This document shows positions 11,101 through 20,500 of a DNA stretch of 64,000 nt, in pieces. A program made the position numbers and the translations under genes. Each line of letters begins with the position of its first letter. The stretch's first letter is position 1. Below the pieces are notes generated by a model. The model did no database searches. It was not told the origin of the DNA and worked only from the letters and a program-made list of their open reading frames with translations. Source of the DNA: Larus michahellis (taxonomy: Eukaryota > Chordata > Aves > Charadriiformes > Laridae); the NCBI RefSeq assembly GCF_964199755.1, contig NC_133896.1, positions 82,799,815 to 82,863,814 on the forward strand, given 5' to 3'.

Positions 11101-11241
11101 AGGGTACTTATCTCTGTTGTTTTTCCCACGTCCAGCCCAGGAACAGGGAAATGCCTGAAGAGCACACCTTCTCTGAGCCTTGCTGGATCAACTCGTCTGT
11201 CTCTGCCTCTAGAAGACCTTCTTGTTGAGTGGGCCTATTGA
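375..11241 (+). CDS. Alpha-2-macroglobulin-like paralog, 3' part (exons 21-36 equivalents), 5' end outside window
   Basis: This is a secreted broad-spectrum protease inhibitor of the alpha-2-macroglobulin family, of which only the C-terminal 605 codons lie in the window. Exons: 375-496, 1505-1556, 2086-2169, 2567-2743, 3247-3331, 4481-4637, 4849-4923, 5204-5369, 6370-6593, 7185-7403, 7716-7843, 8210-8300, 9038-9106, 9406-9508, 10327-10368 and a less certain terminal exon at 11216-11241. All junctions are GT-AG and keep frame. Exon lengths equal those of the complete minus-strand gene except for the 69-nt exon at 9038 (75 nt there). The thioester GCGEQ is intact, unlike chicken ovostatin as I recall it (GNGEQ), so an A2M or A2M-like gene fits better than ovostatin. 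The preceding exon would lie about 200 bp beyond the left edge if intron 20 resembles its paralog. Nothing disrupts the frame, so it looks functional. The exact orthologue name is unresolved. Confidence 0.9.
497..1504 (+). other. Intron 21 of the plus-strand gene
   Basis: About 1 kb. It contains a CR1 3'-tail relic near 560-632, listed separately. The rest is AT-rich unique-looking sequence with several short ORFs that have no family resemblance. Confidence 0.75.
560..632 (+). mobile_element. CR1 LINE 3'-end relic
   Basis: The stretch tagattatctcatttaggc, then tcccttccaacctgggc, then tgattctatgtgat resembles the conserved 3' terminus of avian CR1 (gatgatctctaaggtccctt, ccaaccc, attctatgattctatg). 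It is decayed, so old. It sits inside intron 21 of the plus-strand gene and has no counterpart in the paralogous intron. Confidence 0.55.
2567..2743 (+). CDS. Plus-strand A2M-like gene, exon 24: thioester exon
   Basis: A 177-nt exon encoding [20 protein letters not shown] followed by [19 protein letters not shown]. The internal cysteine-glutamine thioester motif GCGEQ lies at 2623-2637. In this family the bond covalently traps the attacking protease and, once broken, helps drive the conformational change that closes the cage. The encoded peptide is identical to the minus-strand gene's exon 24, with about four silent differences. Confidence 0.95.
3247..7403 (+). CDS. Plus-strand A2M-like gene, exons 25-30 (thioester domain remainder and CUB)
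   Basis: Exons 3247-3331, 4481-4637, 4849-4923, 5204-5369, 6370-6593 and 7185-7403. They encode the alpha-helical thioester-domain landmarks [40 protein letters not shown] and [16 protein letters not shown], then [19 protein letters not shown] and [20 protein letters not shown], all in the order and phase of mammalian A2M. From 5204 onward the sequence lies inside the near-identical inverted block shared with the minus-strand gene. Before that it is clearly diverged. Confidence 0.92.
3332..4480 (+). other. Intron 25 of the plus-strand gene
   Basis: About 1.15 kb between exons 25 and 26. It contains a T run near 3,746-3,759 and no recognisable gene or mobile element. The paralogous intron 25 on the minus strand is only 517 bp, so the two introns have diverged in length here, in contrast to the converted blocks. 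Confidence 0.7.
5202..8306 (+). repeat. Inverted-repeat block B, left copy (partner 18,703-21,807)
   Basis: 3,105 bp matching the reverse complement of 18,703-21,807, also exactly 3,105 bp, with only a handful of single-base differences found by eye (near 5,755, 7,177, 7,590 and 7,667). It begins at the acceptor AG of exon 28 and stops six bases into intron 32. Exons 28-32 and all of introns 28-31 are included, so coding constraint cannot explain the identity. Confidence 0.95.
7410..7650 (+). repeat. Polypurine-rich tract in intron 30 (left copy; mirror near 19,359-19,599)
   Basis: About 240 bp in which G and A dominate one strand, with many GGAG, GGGAGA and GGGG runs. It can plausibly form triplex or G-quadruplex structures. 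The mirror copy lies in intron 30 of the minus-strand gene. It falls in the middle of converted block B. Confidence 0.65.
7716..9508 (+). CDS. Plus-strand A2M-like gene, exons 31-34 (receptor-binding domain)
   Basis: Exons 7716-7843, 8210-8300, 9038-9106 and 9406-9508. They encode [20 protein letters not shown], then [20 protein letters not shown], a diverged 23-residue exon ([20 protein letters not shown] plus three residues), and a segment ending VKVYDYYET. In human A2M this C-terminal domain binds LRP1 after protease capture, using two lysines in GFIPLKPTVK. Here the first lysine is kept and the second position is arginine followed by lysine ([11 protein letters not shown]). Confidence 0.9.
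9300..10230. promoter_or_regulatory. CpG-island-like intronic segment (intron 34 and flanks, left copy)
   Basis: Dense CpG and very high GC from about 9,300 to 10,230, filling intron 34 (9,509-10,326) and the end of intron 33. Long open frames on both strands here (for example 9,202-10,083) follow from a lack of AT-rich stop codons and are not genes. It could be a CpG island or simply the product of GC-biased conversion. No promoter motif was recognised. Confidence 0.6.
10327..10368 (+). CDS. Plus-strand A2M-like gene, exon 35
   Basis: A 42-nt exon encoding [14 protein letters not shown], matching the penultimate exon of A2M (human DEFAIAEYNAPCSK). The acceptor is ttccag and the donor is gtaggg. 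The inverted-repeat identity with the minus-strand gene stops only seven bases into the following intron, at 10,375. Confidence 0.9.
10649..10664. repeat. (TG)n microsatellite
   Basis: About eight TG units in intron 35 of the plus-strand gene, outside the inverted repeat. Confidence 0.8.
11216..11241 (+). CDS. Probable terminal coding exon of the plus-strand A2M-like gene
   Basis: The single G left over from exon 35 plus this exon reads DLLVEWAY then a stop (TGA at 11239-11241). Human A2M ends DLGNA after the same split codon, so the phase and the first two residues fit. The acceptor is the aag at 11213-11215. An alternative acceptor three bases earlier would give [15 protein letters not shown] follows 47 bp after the stop. 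This is an inference from phase and position, because the paralog's terminal exon (EEADQGNA) is not present here. Confidence 0.5.
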
Positions 11242-11288
11242 AATGTTAGATGAGGACACCTCAACACCAAAAAGGAAGTAACACTGTA

Positions 11289-11294
11289 AATAAA
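11289..11294 (+). terminator. Putative polyadenylation signal AATAAA of the plus-strand gene
   Basis: AATAAA lies 47 bp after the proposed stop codon and is followed by T-rich sequence around 11,330. The short 3' UTR matches that of the minus-strand paralog (about 115 nt) and of A2M generally. Confidence 0.5.
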
Positions 11295-14200
11295 TTAAGT
11301 CTTGATTCTCATCAGATGCCTCTGGCCTTATTTTTTGTTACTGCGTCTTATATCTCTTCCCATCCGTATCTCAGGCTGTGTAATGGCCCGAGATTTAAAT
11401 CCAGAACTATCCATGGCAAGGCGGTGTTTGGGAACTCCTCAGGAATACCAGGAGGCAGACACCTTTTGGCAGGGGGGAGGTTTGTCTCCATACTTGCCAG
11501 TTCTCCAGGAGGAGAGGAAATCCTGTCTGATCCATTATGCACTGGAAGATTGGCTCCCTTCCTCTAAAAGTGGGTGTTTTCTGCAAGATAATCCTTGGAC
11601 ATACACCTCTGAACGCATACCGCCTTTGATCCCACTGTGAAATCACTGCTATGAGGTGGAAAGGACAGTGTGAACCTATGCAATCTGATTTTTCACAGCA
11701 GGCCAGATAGAAGTGAAGACCTGTGGACTTTCCCATTCTGGCAGTGAAGACATTGTCTGCTTGTTTCTAAACAGTTGAAATGAAATCAGAGAGGGTTTGG
11801 GAACTTAACAGTGTCATTAGTCAGAATTTCAACCAAGAACCACTTTATGAGCCAAACCCCTTGCGTTTTTCATGAGAACTTTATCCTTTTCCCCTCAGTG
11901 GAGGCCCGTAAATCTGTCTTGGTTTTTTTGAGTAATTTTCATCCAGGTTCTTTTACTCCCTCACAACTAGGATTACAGTGCTTCAGCAGAATTCAGAGGG
12001 GAGGCCCTGGATTCCCATCTGGTAGCTTGGATTAAACTTTTTCCATGTCGGTTTTCCAAATGATCACATTCTGTCTAGTCTAGATCCCTTCCCAGGGATG
12101 CAGCCTTAGTTCGGTGGGTCATATGGCACCCTGTGTATTTTATGTACGTGGTTCTGTGTGCAGAGGTGCCTTTGACCCTACCAATGTAAACTTAAGCAAA
12201 GACACCAACAGGAGTCCTTCCAGCAGCTTCTTTCACATACAGAGAGCCAGGTTGTCTAAAATGTAAGTCAATGACGCAGCAAAGAACTTGCATTTGTTTC
12301 AGTGACATTGGAGCTCTTTGCATTGTCATTGTCCACGTGGGTGTCTCAAGACCCTTTTTCCCTTTCATGAGCTAGAATTCCTCACTGTGTGAGGAAAGCA
12401 GTTTGCTCTGGCCCCATTTATAGCTGTCCCCCTGCTATGGGGTTATGAGAAAGTGACTACTGGAGAGACACAGCCCCAGCTGAGGCTGTGAAGTTAGGGG
12501 CAAGCAGGTTCAAAAGTACCAGGTCTGCAAGCTTGTGCATACAGGTCTGCAAATACACAGCCTCTGCAGCTGGCTGTGGATGGATGGCAACAGCTCCTTC
12601 ATTCTCATTTATTTTCTGGTGAGTACTCTACGTGCTTATGGTGTTAGATCTTTTCTGCCTCAAATGAAGCAAAGTCATAATCATGACAATTTAATTTAAA
12701 AGTCTGGGAAATCAATGGAGTATGTTTCAGTCACAAAATTTGGATAATGGCTTTTACCATGGAAAGAGTTAAGGTAATGCTTTGCTGCCACCTGGTTTTA
12801 AATGAGACAACTAACTGTTGCCCATGGGCAGCCACATCACTTTTAATTTGGGGCTTCCTGCCTAGCCCACACCTGTAAAGCAGCTTAACATCGCTCTGCT
12901 TGACTAGGCTGTGAATCATCAAAGTCACATCCTTGCAGCTATTCTATAGCATAATGTGTAGGAAGCTTTAGCAAGGCTACCTTAAGGAAGTACAGGAATG
13001 CCTGAACATTGAATTTCTATCTCCATAGAGCAAGCACTGCATGCTTCAAAGGCAAATCACAATGGTCTAAGATCAAAACAATTTCATTCATCAACCAAAA
13101 GCTATGTTGCTTTGAGAACTTGGAACAGTAATTGCCTCATGGTAGGAAATCAGAAGGGTTTACTAATTCTAAAGCAAAACAGAATGCAATTAGTATTCAT
13201 GCTTGATTAGAAATTTCGCTCAGCTTTCACTGAAGCAGTTCATTCCATAAACTTCTCTGAATATGAGGTGTCAGAAAGGTCTTGTGTGAGTAAATGCCAA
13301 ACACCACAGGAGACAAAGTGACATAATATTAATATCTAGCAAAATAGATGAAGAACTTTATTTGTTCTCAAGAACACTATAGGTACACTAAAAAAAATTG
13401 GATGGAACAACTAGCTCTGCGTACTTGGGATAGACAATAAGCCATGATACCTAACAACAAGCATTTAATGAGAATAAACAGTCACATAAGAACATCCTTC
13501 TGCCATTCAGAAGTTAAACCCAAAAATGAATGGGACAAAGCCAAGAAAAGGGGAGCATTCCTGGAGGTATCTAAGAGGACTATGGACAGTTTCACCAAAG
13601 CAACTCTAAGATTTAAATAAATGTGCCATTTAAACTAGACTTAGGTAGGTAGGTTACTGGCAAGTGCCATTAGCTTCTAGGCCAAGCTGCTTGCCAAAAG
13701 GGTGTTTACTCACAACTCCTTGAGAATCTCCCAGAAGCAGCAGGCACAAGATATAGAAGTTTCCACAAGAAGGCCCAAGCTTCAACTGGAGAATAGGCAG
13801 TTATAAGTTAGCAGCTGAAGGCATAATGCACGCACACATCCCTCCTGCCCACCCATGCACACTTTAACCATAGAAGAGGGCAAATTGTGTATCTCCTCCC
13901 ACCCTCCTACAAACAAGAAACAATCCTGGAAGGGGTGTCTATGGGGCACATCACAGAGGTTGAATTTCATGTAACATTAGCTGACCATCCAGGATGCCTA
14001 CCCGTGGGAGACATGGATAGGCACCTGCAGAGACCAACTCAATCACGGTTATAGTTTCTAAGGCAGGGGAGAGAAATTGTTCTCAAGAAGTACCCGTCTT
14101 TCTCCATTGATTAGGGAGGATCTCAGATGACAACTTCAGAGTACATAACAGTGAGAGGGCTACATTAGAAAGGATGACCACAATTTATACCGTCCTCTTT

Positions 14201-14371
14201 TTTTTTTTTTCCACATCACTCGTCAGCCTGATTGCCCTGCACACAGGCATGGCCGGATGGGATGCTCTTCAACCTAAGAAGCCAGGGAGGTTAAAGCTGT
14301 GACTGGAGGCTGAGCAGGAAAAAACAGAATTGGGAATAAACTGTTCAGAAATCATTGGTGAGTACAGTTAA
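11295..14371. other. Convergent intergenic spacer between the two A2M-family genes
   Basis: About 3.1 kb between the two proposed polyadenylation signals. It is moderately AT-rich, with no ORF resembling a known protein, a T run near 14,198-14,211, and no clear mobile element. No strand-specific gene signal was found. Confidence 0.65.
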
Positions 14372-14377
14372 TTTATT
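14372..14377 (-). terminator. A2M: Polyadenylation signal AATAAA of the minus-strand A2M gene
   Basis: Read on the minus strand, AATAAA lies 113 bp downstream of the TGA stop at 14,493-14,491 in the context aaaaataaattaactg. This implies a short 3' UTR, as in mammalian A2M. Confidence 0.75.
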
Positions 14378-14490
14378 TTTAAAGTTCATGTCCCATTCCC
14401 TGCAGGCACTATTCATCCGTCACTCCATTCTCTCCATGGATGGTGGTGGTGGTAGTGAGGCAGGTGGGTTCCAGCAGCTTGGAGTATTCT

Positions 14491-14516
14491 TCATGCATTG
14501 CCCTGGTCTGCTTCCT
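14491..14516 (-). CDS. A2M: A2M exon 36: terminal coding exon
   Basis: The acceptor is a pyrimidine-rich tract ending cctcgcag. Joined to the leftover G of exon 35 it encodes EEADQGNA followed by TGA, matching the GNA terminus of human A2M. An AATAAA follows at 14,377-14,372. Confidence 0.85.
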
Positions 14517-17500
14517 CTGCGAGGATGAAAGAAGATGGGAGGGTACAGGAGTTAGAGAGATATGCCAGTTCCCTCTCTCGTCTGAGTGACAGAGAGAGCA
14601 AGATGTGGGCTTGGGAAGCCAGGTTGTGCATGAAGCACAGTACAGGAAAGTGAGCTGCTGTTTGACCAGGGCTGAGGGTCATTCATGGCACTCAACACTC
14701 GGGTCACCTTCAAAGAGGTGAGGTCTCTTTGAGAGGGCTGAGACTCTTTCTGACCCCCTGGGAGAGATAAACAGAATGGAATTTGTCACAACTGAAATGG
14801 ACATAGGAGCACAGTGCAAACAGGCAGCAAGGATGTTCACTGCAGCAACGAGACATGCTCTTAAAGTGTATTTATTTCTCTGTAGAGAGTGGAAGGAATC
14901 TTCTACACGAGTACTATTCAGGGCAGGGAAGGACGCTTTCTACTTTGCAACTGAGATCTGCCTTTTAGTCAGTGCAGACCACCTTTGGACACCTAGACCA
15001 GTGGATGGACCTCTGAACTAGCAACTTCCCATCATCCGTTCCAAGGAAGATAAAATCTTTGCCTTTTAAAGGACATGGGGTAGAGTACCCCAAAATCTAA
15101 AGCCTTCCCACTAGACTGGATAACCAGACCACACCAGTATACCCTTTGGAAAGGTTCTACTGTCCACTCAGTGTCTATCTTATGACTTATGCACCTTTTT
15201 TCCATGAAGGGAGGCTGTTGATGCAGAATCAGCAGAACACAGCTGTACCTACAGACACAGCCTAGGTTACAAAGCAGCATGGAGTAAAAGCGTGGGAGCT
15301 TGGTCTCTTTTTCAAGACACCAGGTAAGAACAGAAAAAGGGATAAATTTCGCCATTTACCACCAGCAAGAGACAAAGCTTTTGCCTTCCTCAAGGCCAAA
15401 TCAGTTTTTCTCTGCTCTCAAGATGGTCAGGCCCTGTGAAAAAACACTTCCCAGGGTCTCGGTGCTTTCCAGAAGCCTCCATATTCCAAACACTTGAAAC
15501 TGGGCAACTGGTGGGAAGCCAGACCTGCAGTCTTCATACTGGAAGTCTCCACAGAGAAGACCAAGACAGGAGAAGTATCACTGGTCAGAGCCTTCCACAG
15601 AAGCTCCTTCATTACCTGTGCCAAACACACATGGCCTTGCACTACAGAAAACCCCCCAAAGATCATAGCTTCTCTGTCCTGCTAGCTTAGACTCCAAAGA
15701 CAGACTGAGGGCTGGCTGCCTAGCATCATGAGGAATACCTGCCTCCTGAGAGACCCTGCTCTTGCTTGGTAGGCAGGGCAGGTGAGCAGCAAGCAGCTGT
15801 TTCTCCAGATAGTAGCTACCAAAGGCAAACTTGCCATCTCTTGGGAGAATGGCATAACTTAAAGGCATGCTGCAGTGTGCCATCATCATGGGCTTTGCCA
15901 CATACAGTTGCTAAGCAGGCTAGGGTGCCATCCTGGAGAACTATGCCCCCCCCCCCCCGATGAGTGATACAGCTGTGTGTACAGGTGGGGAGTCTACCAC
16001 CAGGGCAGTTTTCTGTCAACACACAAAAGAGGCAAGGCTGAGTTCCTATAAGAGCCAAAAACTTACCTCTTCAATATCAAGGGTTGGGAGGGATTCCTGT
16101 GTAATATGGACTCCCGACTGCTCCATGCTCAGAGTAGGAAGAGAAGGGCTAAGAGCAGCCCTGCATTACAGTTTTAGTGAAAATGTATGCCAGGCTTGGG
16201 AAGGAGGTTTTGGAGCATGGCATGAAATTATGGTAGATCAGACCAAGACATGCAGCTTTATGGTGGCCTTGATTTGCTCTATTGCTCTAGAGAGAGTGCT
16301 TTTGGGGAGGAGCGTGCTGGGTGGTTTGAAAGAGCCGAGTCCCCTCAGCATGATCCTAGAGCTACACTAGCTGGAGCTCTCAGGAAGGACCATAAGATAC
16401 CTCAAATCTGAGACAAGAATGATATAAGAAACTTGAAATCAAAGAAAAAGTACACGGGGCAGTAACAGAACAACAAGGACACAACCTTAATTGAAGCCAG
16501 GAGAGCCTGACTATGGAAACCACCCTGAGAATTCAGGGATTATGGATTTTGAATGAGTCAACAACAGTGTGCTCTCAGTTTTGCATACAAAATCTGTGCC
16601 TGTGAGTTGGGCCAATCTCACCCAAATTACCCATGGAGCATAAACAGAAAAATACAATGAAGAAAAGGAAAGGTCTCGCAGTACCCTACCTGTGGTGCAG
16701 GGAGCGGTGTACTCCTGTGTGGCAAATTCATCTGGAAAAGAGAAGGGAAGGGAGAGAGCGGGCTGTCGGAGCCCCTCGGCACTCCCGGCAGAGGGACGGG
16801 TGCCAGAGAGACGCTTCTCCCAGGCCCCACATCAGGCCTCCGCCACCATCCCAGCTTCCCCCCGGAGACCCCACTTGGGCGGGGGAGCCCCGGTGGCGGC
16901 CCCGTCTGGGGCTGCAGCAGCCAGGCAGAGCCGCCCCGCCCGGGCAGCCCCAGCAGGTCTCCGGCCCAGCGAGCTCAAGGGCTGCCCGGGCACCACCTTC
17001 TCGCAGCACGGGAGCGGGGACGGGTGACACACGCGCTCGACTCGGCTATGGCCGCCAGCCTGGCGCAGCAGCCGGCACAGCAGAGGCACCGGGAGCGGCG
17101 GGGCTGCCTGGCAGCAGGGGCCGCACCTGAGCAGCGGCCCCCCGGCCCCCGACGCTGCCCCGCGGGACGGCGCCTCTCCACGGGAAGGCGGGCCCGGCCG
17201 TGCAGGCGCCAGGCTGGGAGGGCGGGGGACGGATGGCTGCTCCGCGCTCTCCCGCAGGGGAGCAGGGCTGCGCGGCAGCCGCCGGTGTGAGGGGCAGCCG
17301 TGCGGGCGGGTCCCGCCGCCGTGGTCGTCGCCCCGCTGCGCTGCGGGGCCCGTCCGGCAGCGTCAGGAGCGGGGGCCCGGGCGGCGGCCTGCAGCCCTGC
17401 GGGCCCCGCTGCGCTGGGGGCGCGGTGGGCGGCGCGGGGCGGGGAAGGGCCCAGGCCAGCGGCAGCCACGGGTCCCCGCCAGTCCCCCCGCCCGGCGCGC

Positions 17501-20500
17501 GTCCCGCTGCCCGCCCCGGCTGCCGCGGCCGCCCCAGCCCCGCACTCACCTGTCTCGTAATAGTCGTAGACCTTCACCTGAGCTGGCTTCAGGCCCCGCA
17601 CGGGCACGTCCCGCTCCACCGAGAAGGAGAAGCTCAGGGTCTGGCTGCTGAGCTGTGGAAGGGAAGCGGCGGCGGCTCGGGGGCTGCTCGGCGCTGGCCC
17701 GGGCACCGCCCGCGGGCTCCCTCGGCCTCCCCGGCCACCCGTGGCCGTGCCTGTGGGGTGCGGGGGCTGCAGGCCCGGCTGGGGGACCAGGGGAAACCCT
17801 GGGGCCTTTCCCCAGCCTGGGGGAGCCCCTGGCTGGTGGGGTGGTCAGGGCCCGATGGGTGCGTGGGGTGGTGGGAAAGGCTGCTGAGGGCTGGGACAGA
17901 GGCGTCTCCTATGAGACAGAGAGGAGGTCAGTGTCAGCGAGGTTTATGTTTCATGTTCACAAGCCTGGAGATGCTTAACATTGCTCTCTGTCCCTGTGTG
18001 TGCTATTGCCAGTGTGCTGCAGAGCTCACTGTGTGTCCTGCCACAGCCCTGGGTCAGTTCTTACCTGCTCTATGTACAGCAGAACATGGTTTGTGCTCAC
18101 TTCTGTCCGTTGGATCTGGTGAAACCAGGCAGTTGAGAGCTGGAAAAAGGAGATGTGGAAGAGGTTGCTGATCTGACCCTCCTTCAGCTCATCTAAGCTT
18201 CCTCCCATCCCTAGAACCTCATCAGGTAGATGCTGAGAAGTTAAGCACAGGGGGAGTACTTCGCAGGGAATTCGGCAAACACTCTTGTGTGAAGCCCTGC
18301 ACAGTAAGATTTCCCCCAGTTTGCCACCATCTCAAGTTCTTGCGTGTCCGTGACACAAAAAATGGAATGAGAGACTTGCATTGAGCTGTAGTACATCTCC
18401 AAAGGCTCCTGAGTCCCTGAAATTAGACCTGATGGTCTCCTCCCAGCTCTTGGTCTCAGGGCCAAACTGTTCATACATGTGAGCTACTGCAAAGTGCCAT
18501 GAGTGGTTGAGGGGTGGGAAGGGAGTGCTGCTGCTGGAATCCCTCATTCAACCCTCCTGCTCAGCTGAGGGGTGGAATAACTGGAGGAAAAAAGGGACAG
18601 GCCTAACAGTGGAGAAGATACCTGGGGAAGAATTAGATGCTACTTTAAATAAGGAAATTGATATAGGGGGCAGACATACTGAAAGATGTGCGTCACACAG
18701 CATCCTACCTTCCTCACGGAGGATTTCACAGGGATGAATCCCGACAGCATCTTCACATCAACAATCACCATGTTGGAGGCATTGCGCTCGCCGGTGTAAC
18801 TAAGGAACCAACCAACAAAGATTCAGTGCACCTCAAGTCAAAGCTGGGGGCACTTCCACCTTTTCTGTAACGCTTGGCACCCCACCCTGTCCTGGCGGTC
18901 CAGCAACTTCTTCACCTACACCAGGGTCTGCTAGTTCCCCTATGCAGCTGCTCACTAGCCCAGCCCTGGGCTGCCCACACAGCTGCATCACTGCAGGACT
19001 TGTCCTTCCTCCACAGCCTCTCCTCCCAGCCCAGCTGCTTCCTGCCCACTTTTCCAGGAGATGCACTGTGCTTCCAGGGCTTCCAGCCTGGCTCGCCTCG
19101 GACCACCAGACCTCTTCCAGCTCCCCGGGCTTCTCAGGAGGGCTGAGACCCAAACGCCAGCTCACCTGACATTGATGCCTATGTCAAAGGCCTTGTGAGC
19201 CTTGGAGTCTGCACATGTCTCTGGGATTGTGTACACGTGGAGCACGAAGGGTGCGTCCTCCTGCGTGGGCTGCACGTTGTACCTCAGGCTTGTCTAGGGG
19301 AGAGCCAGCAGCTCTGTGTGAGTGTGTGTGCGTGCACGCTCTACACCCGAGAGAGACCATCCACTCCCCGTCCACCCTCCCCCCTTCTCCCATTCTCACA
19401 GCTCCTCCGCACTGCTGCATCCTTCCCTTCCCTCCTCTCCTCCCACTCTTGCTCCTCCACGTATGTCTACTCTTCTTCTCCTGTTCCCCCTCCCAGAGCC
19501 TTCCCTCGCACCCCTCTCCTCTCCGCTGTCTCTCCTGCCCTCTCCCTGGCTCCTGCCTGGCAAGGGGCTCCCCTCCCAGGATGCCACCACCCGCCACCCC
19601 CTCACCTGCAGGTAGACGCATCCTTCGCCAGACACCTCCGTGCTGTAGTCCCCGGGCACCTGGGGCAGGGGCACGCGCTGGAGCAGCAGCCGGTTTGTGG
19701 GATCCACTTGGAAGTCTTGCTGGAAGTCCCCTCCAGATCGCAGGGTCACTTTGGAAGCTGCTCCGCTCTTGGCATAGGTGACAGCTCCGTACAGGGATAG
19801 GGCTTGGAGAGCCACCACTGTGTCCTGCAAGAGATGGGTGCCGGCACCCACGGGACAGCCTGTTCCTCAGCCTGTCCACAGCCTGTCCTCCCACAGCCCG
19901 CCCTTTGCTGTTGGCAGGCACCTTCCCCTCCATTCTTCACTTTCTCCAGTTCTAAGTACAAAGCAGAGAGGGAAGGAGCAGCTTTTGCGTGTTTCCGTTC
20001 GCTTCCTGTGTCCTCTGCACAGCAGTTGCATGTTCCCTGAGCTCCCTGGGATGGAGCTCTGCGCAGCTTCACTCGCTCGCCACAGGGTGAAGCAGCAACT
20101 TGAGAGGCACAAACAAATTGCGGTGGGAGCCCTCCGTGCTGGCGCAGACACGCGTCCCTTGTGTCCCTAGTGTTCGGCCCCAATGTGTCAAGAAAACCAG
20201 GTCATTAGCCAAAATGTCAGTCATTCCCAGAGGCCCTACCTGACACGCTAGCCTCTAGCCTCCTGGGAACTTGGCAACCCTGGTAGAAACGGCGGGGATA
20301 CACTGCAGGGCTACAGTCCCTGCCCTGGCAAACCGTACTGTGCTCCCAGCTGGGTCTCTGACGCTTCCCATCTTGTGAGATTGATGTGTGAGGTCCCAGG
20401 AGGGAAGCCGCTCACCTGGGTGGAGGAGAAGCCTCCGTTGGGGTTCTGCTGACCGCTGATCCACTTTGCAATTAGAGATGCGAACGACAGCTCCTGCTGG

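Noticed and set aside
13240..13279. Alternative terminal exon on the minus strand (DLSDTSY reading)
   Set aside because: Weak pyrimidine tract, no nearby polyadenylation signal, and a better candidate exists upstream at 14,516.
16633..16680. Terminal exon of the minus gene immediately after exon 35 (a reading starting DLSFSS)
   Set aside because: It would need a 13-nt intron. The exon at 14,516-14,491 has a proper acceptor, the GNA terminus and an AATAAA.
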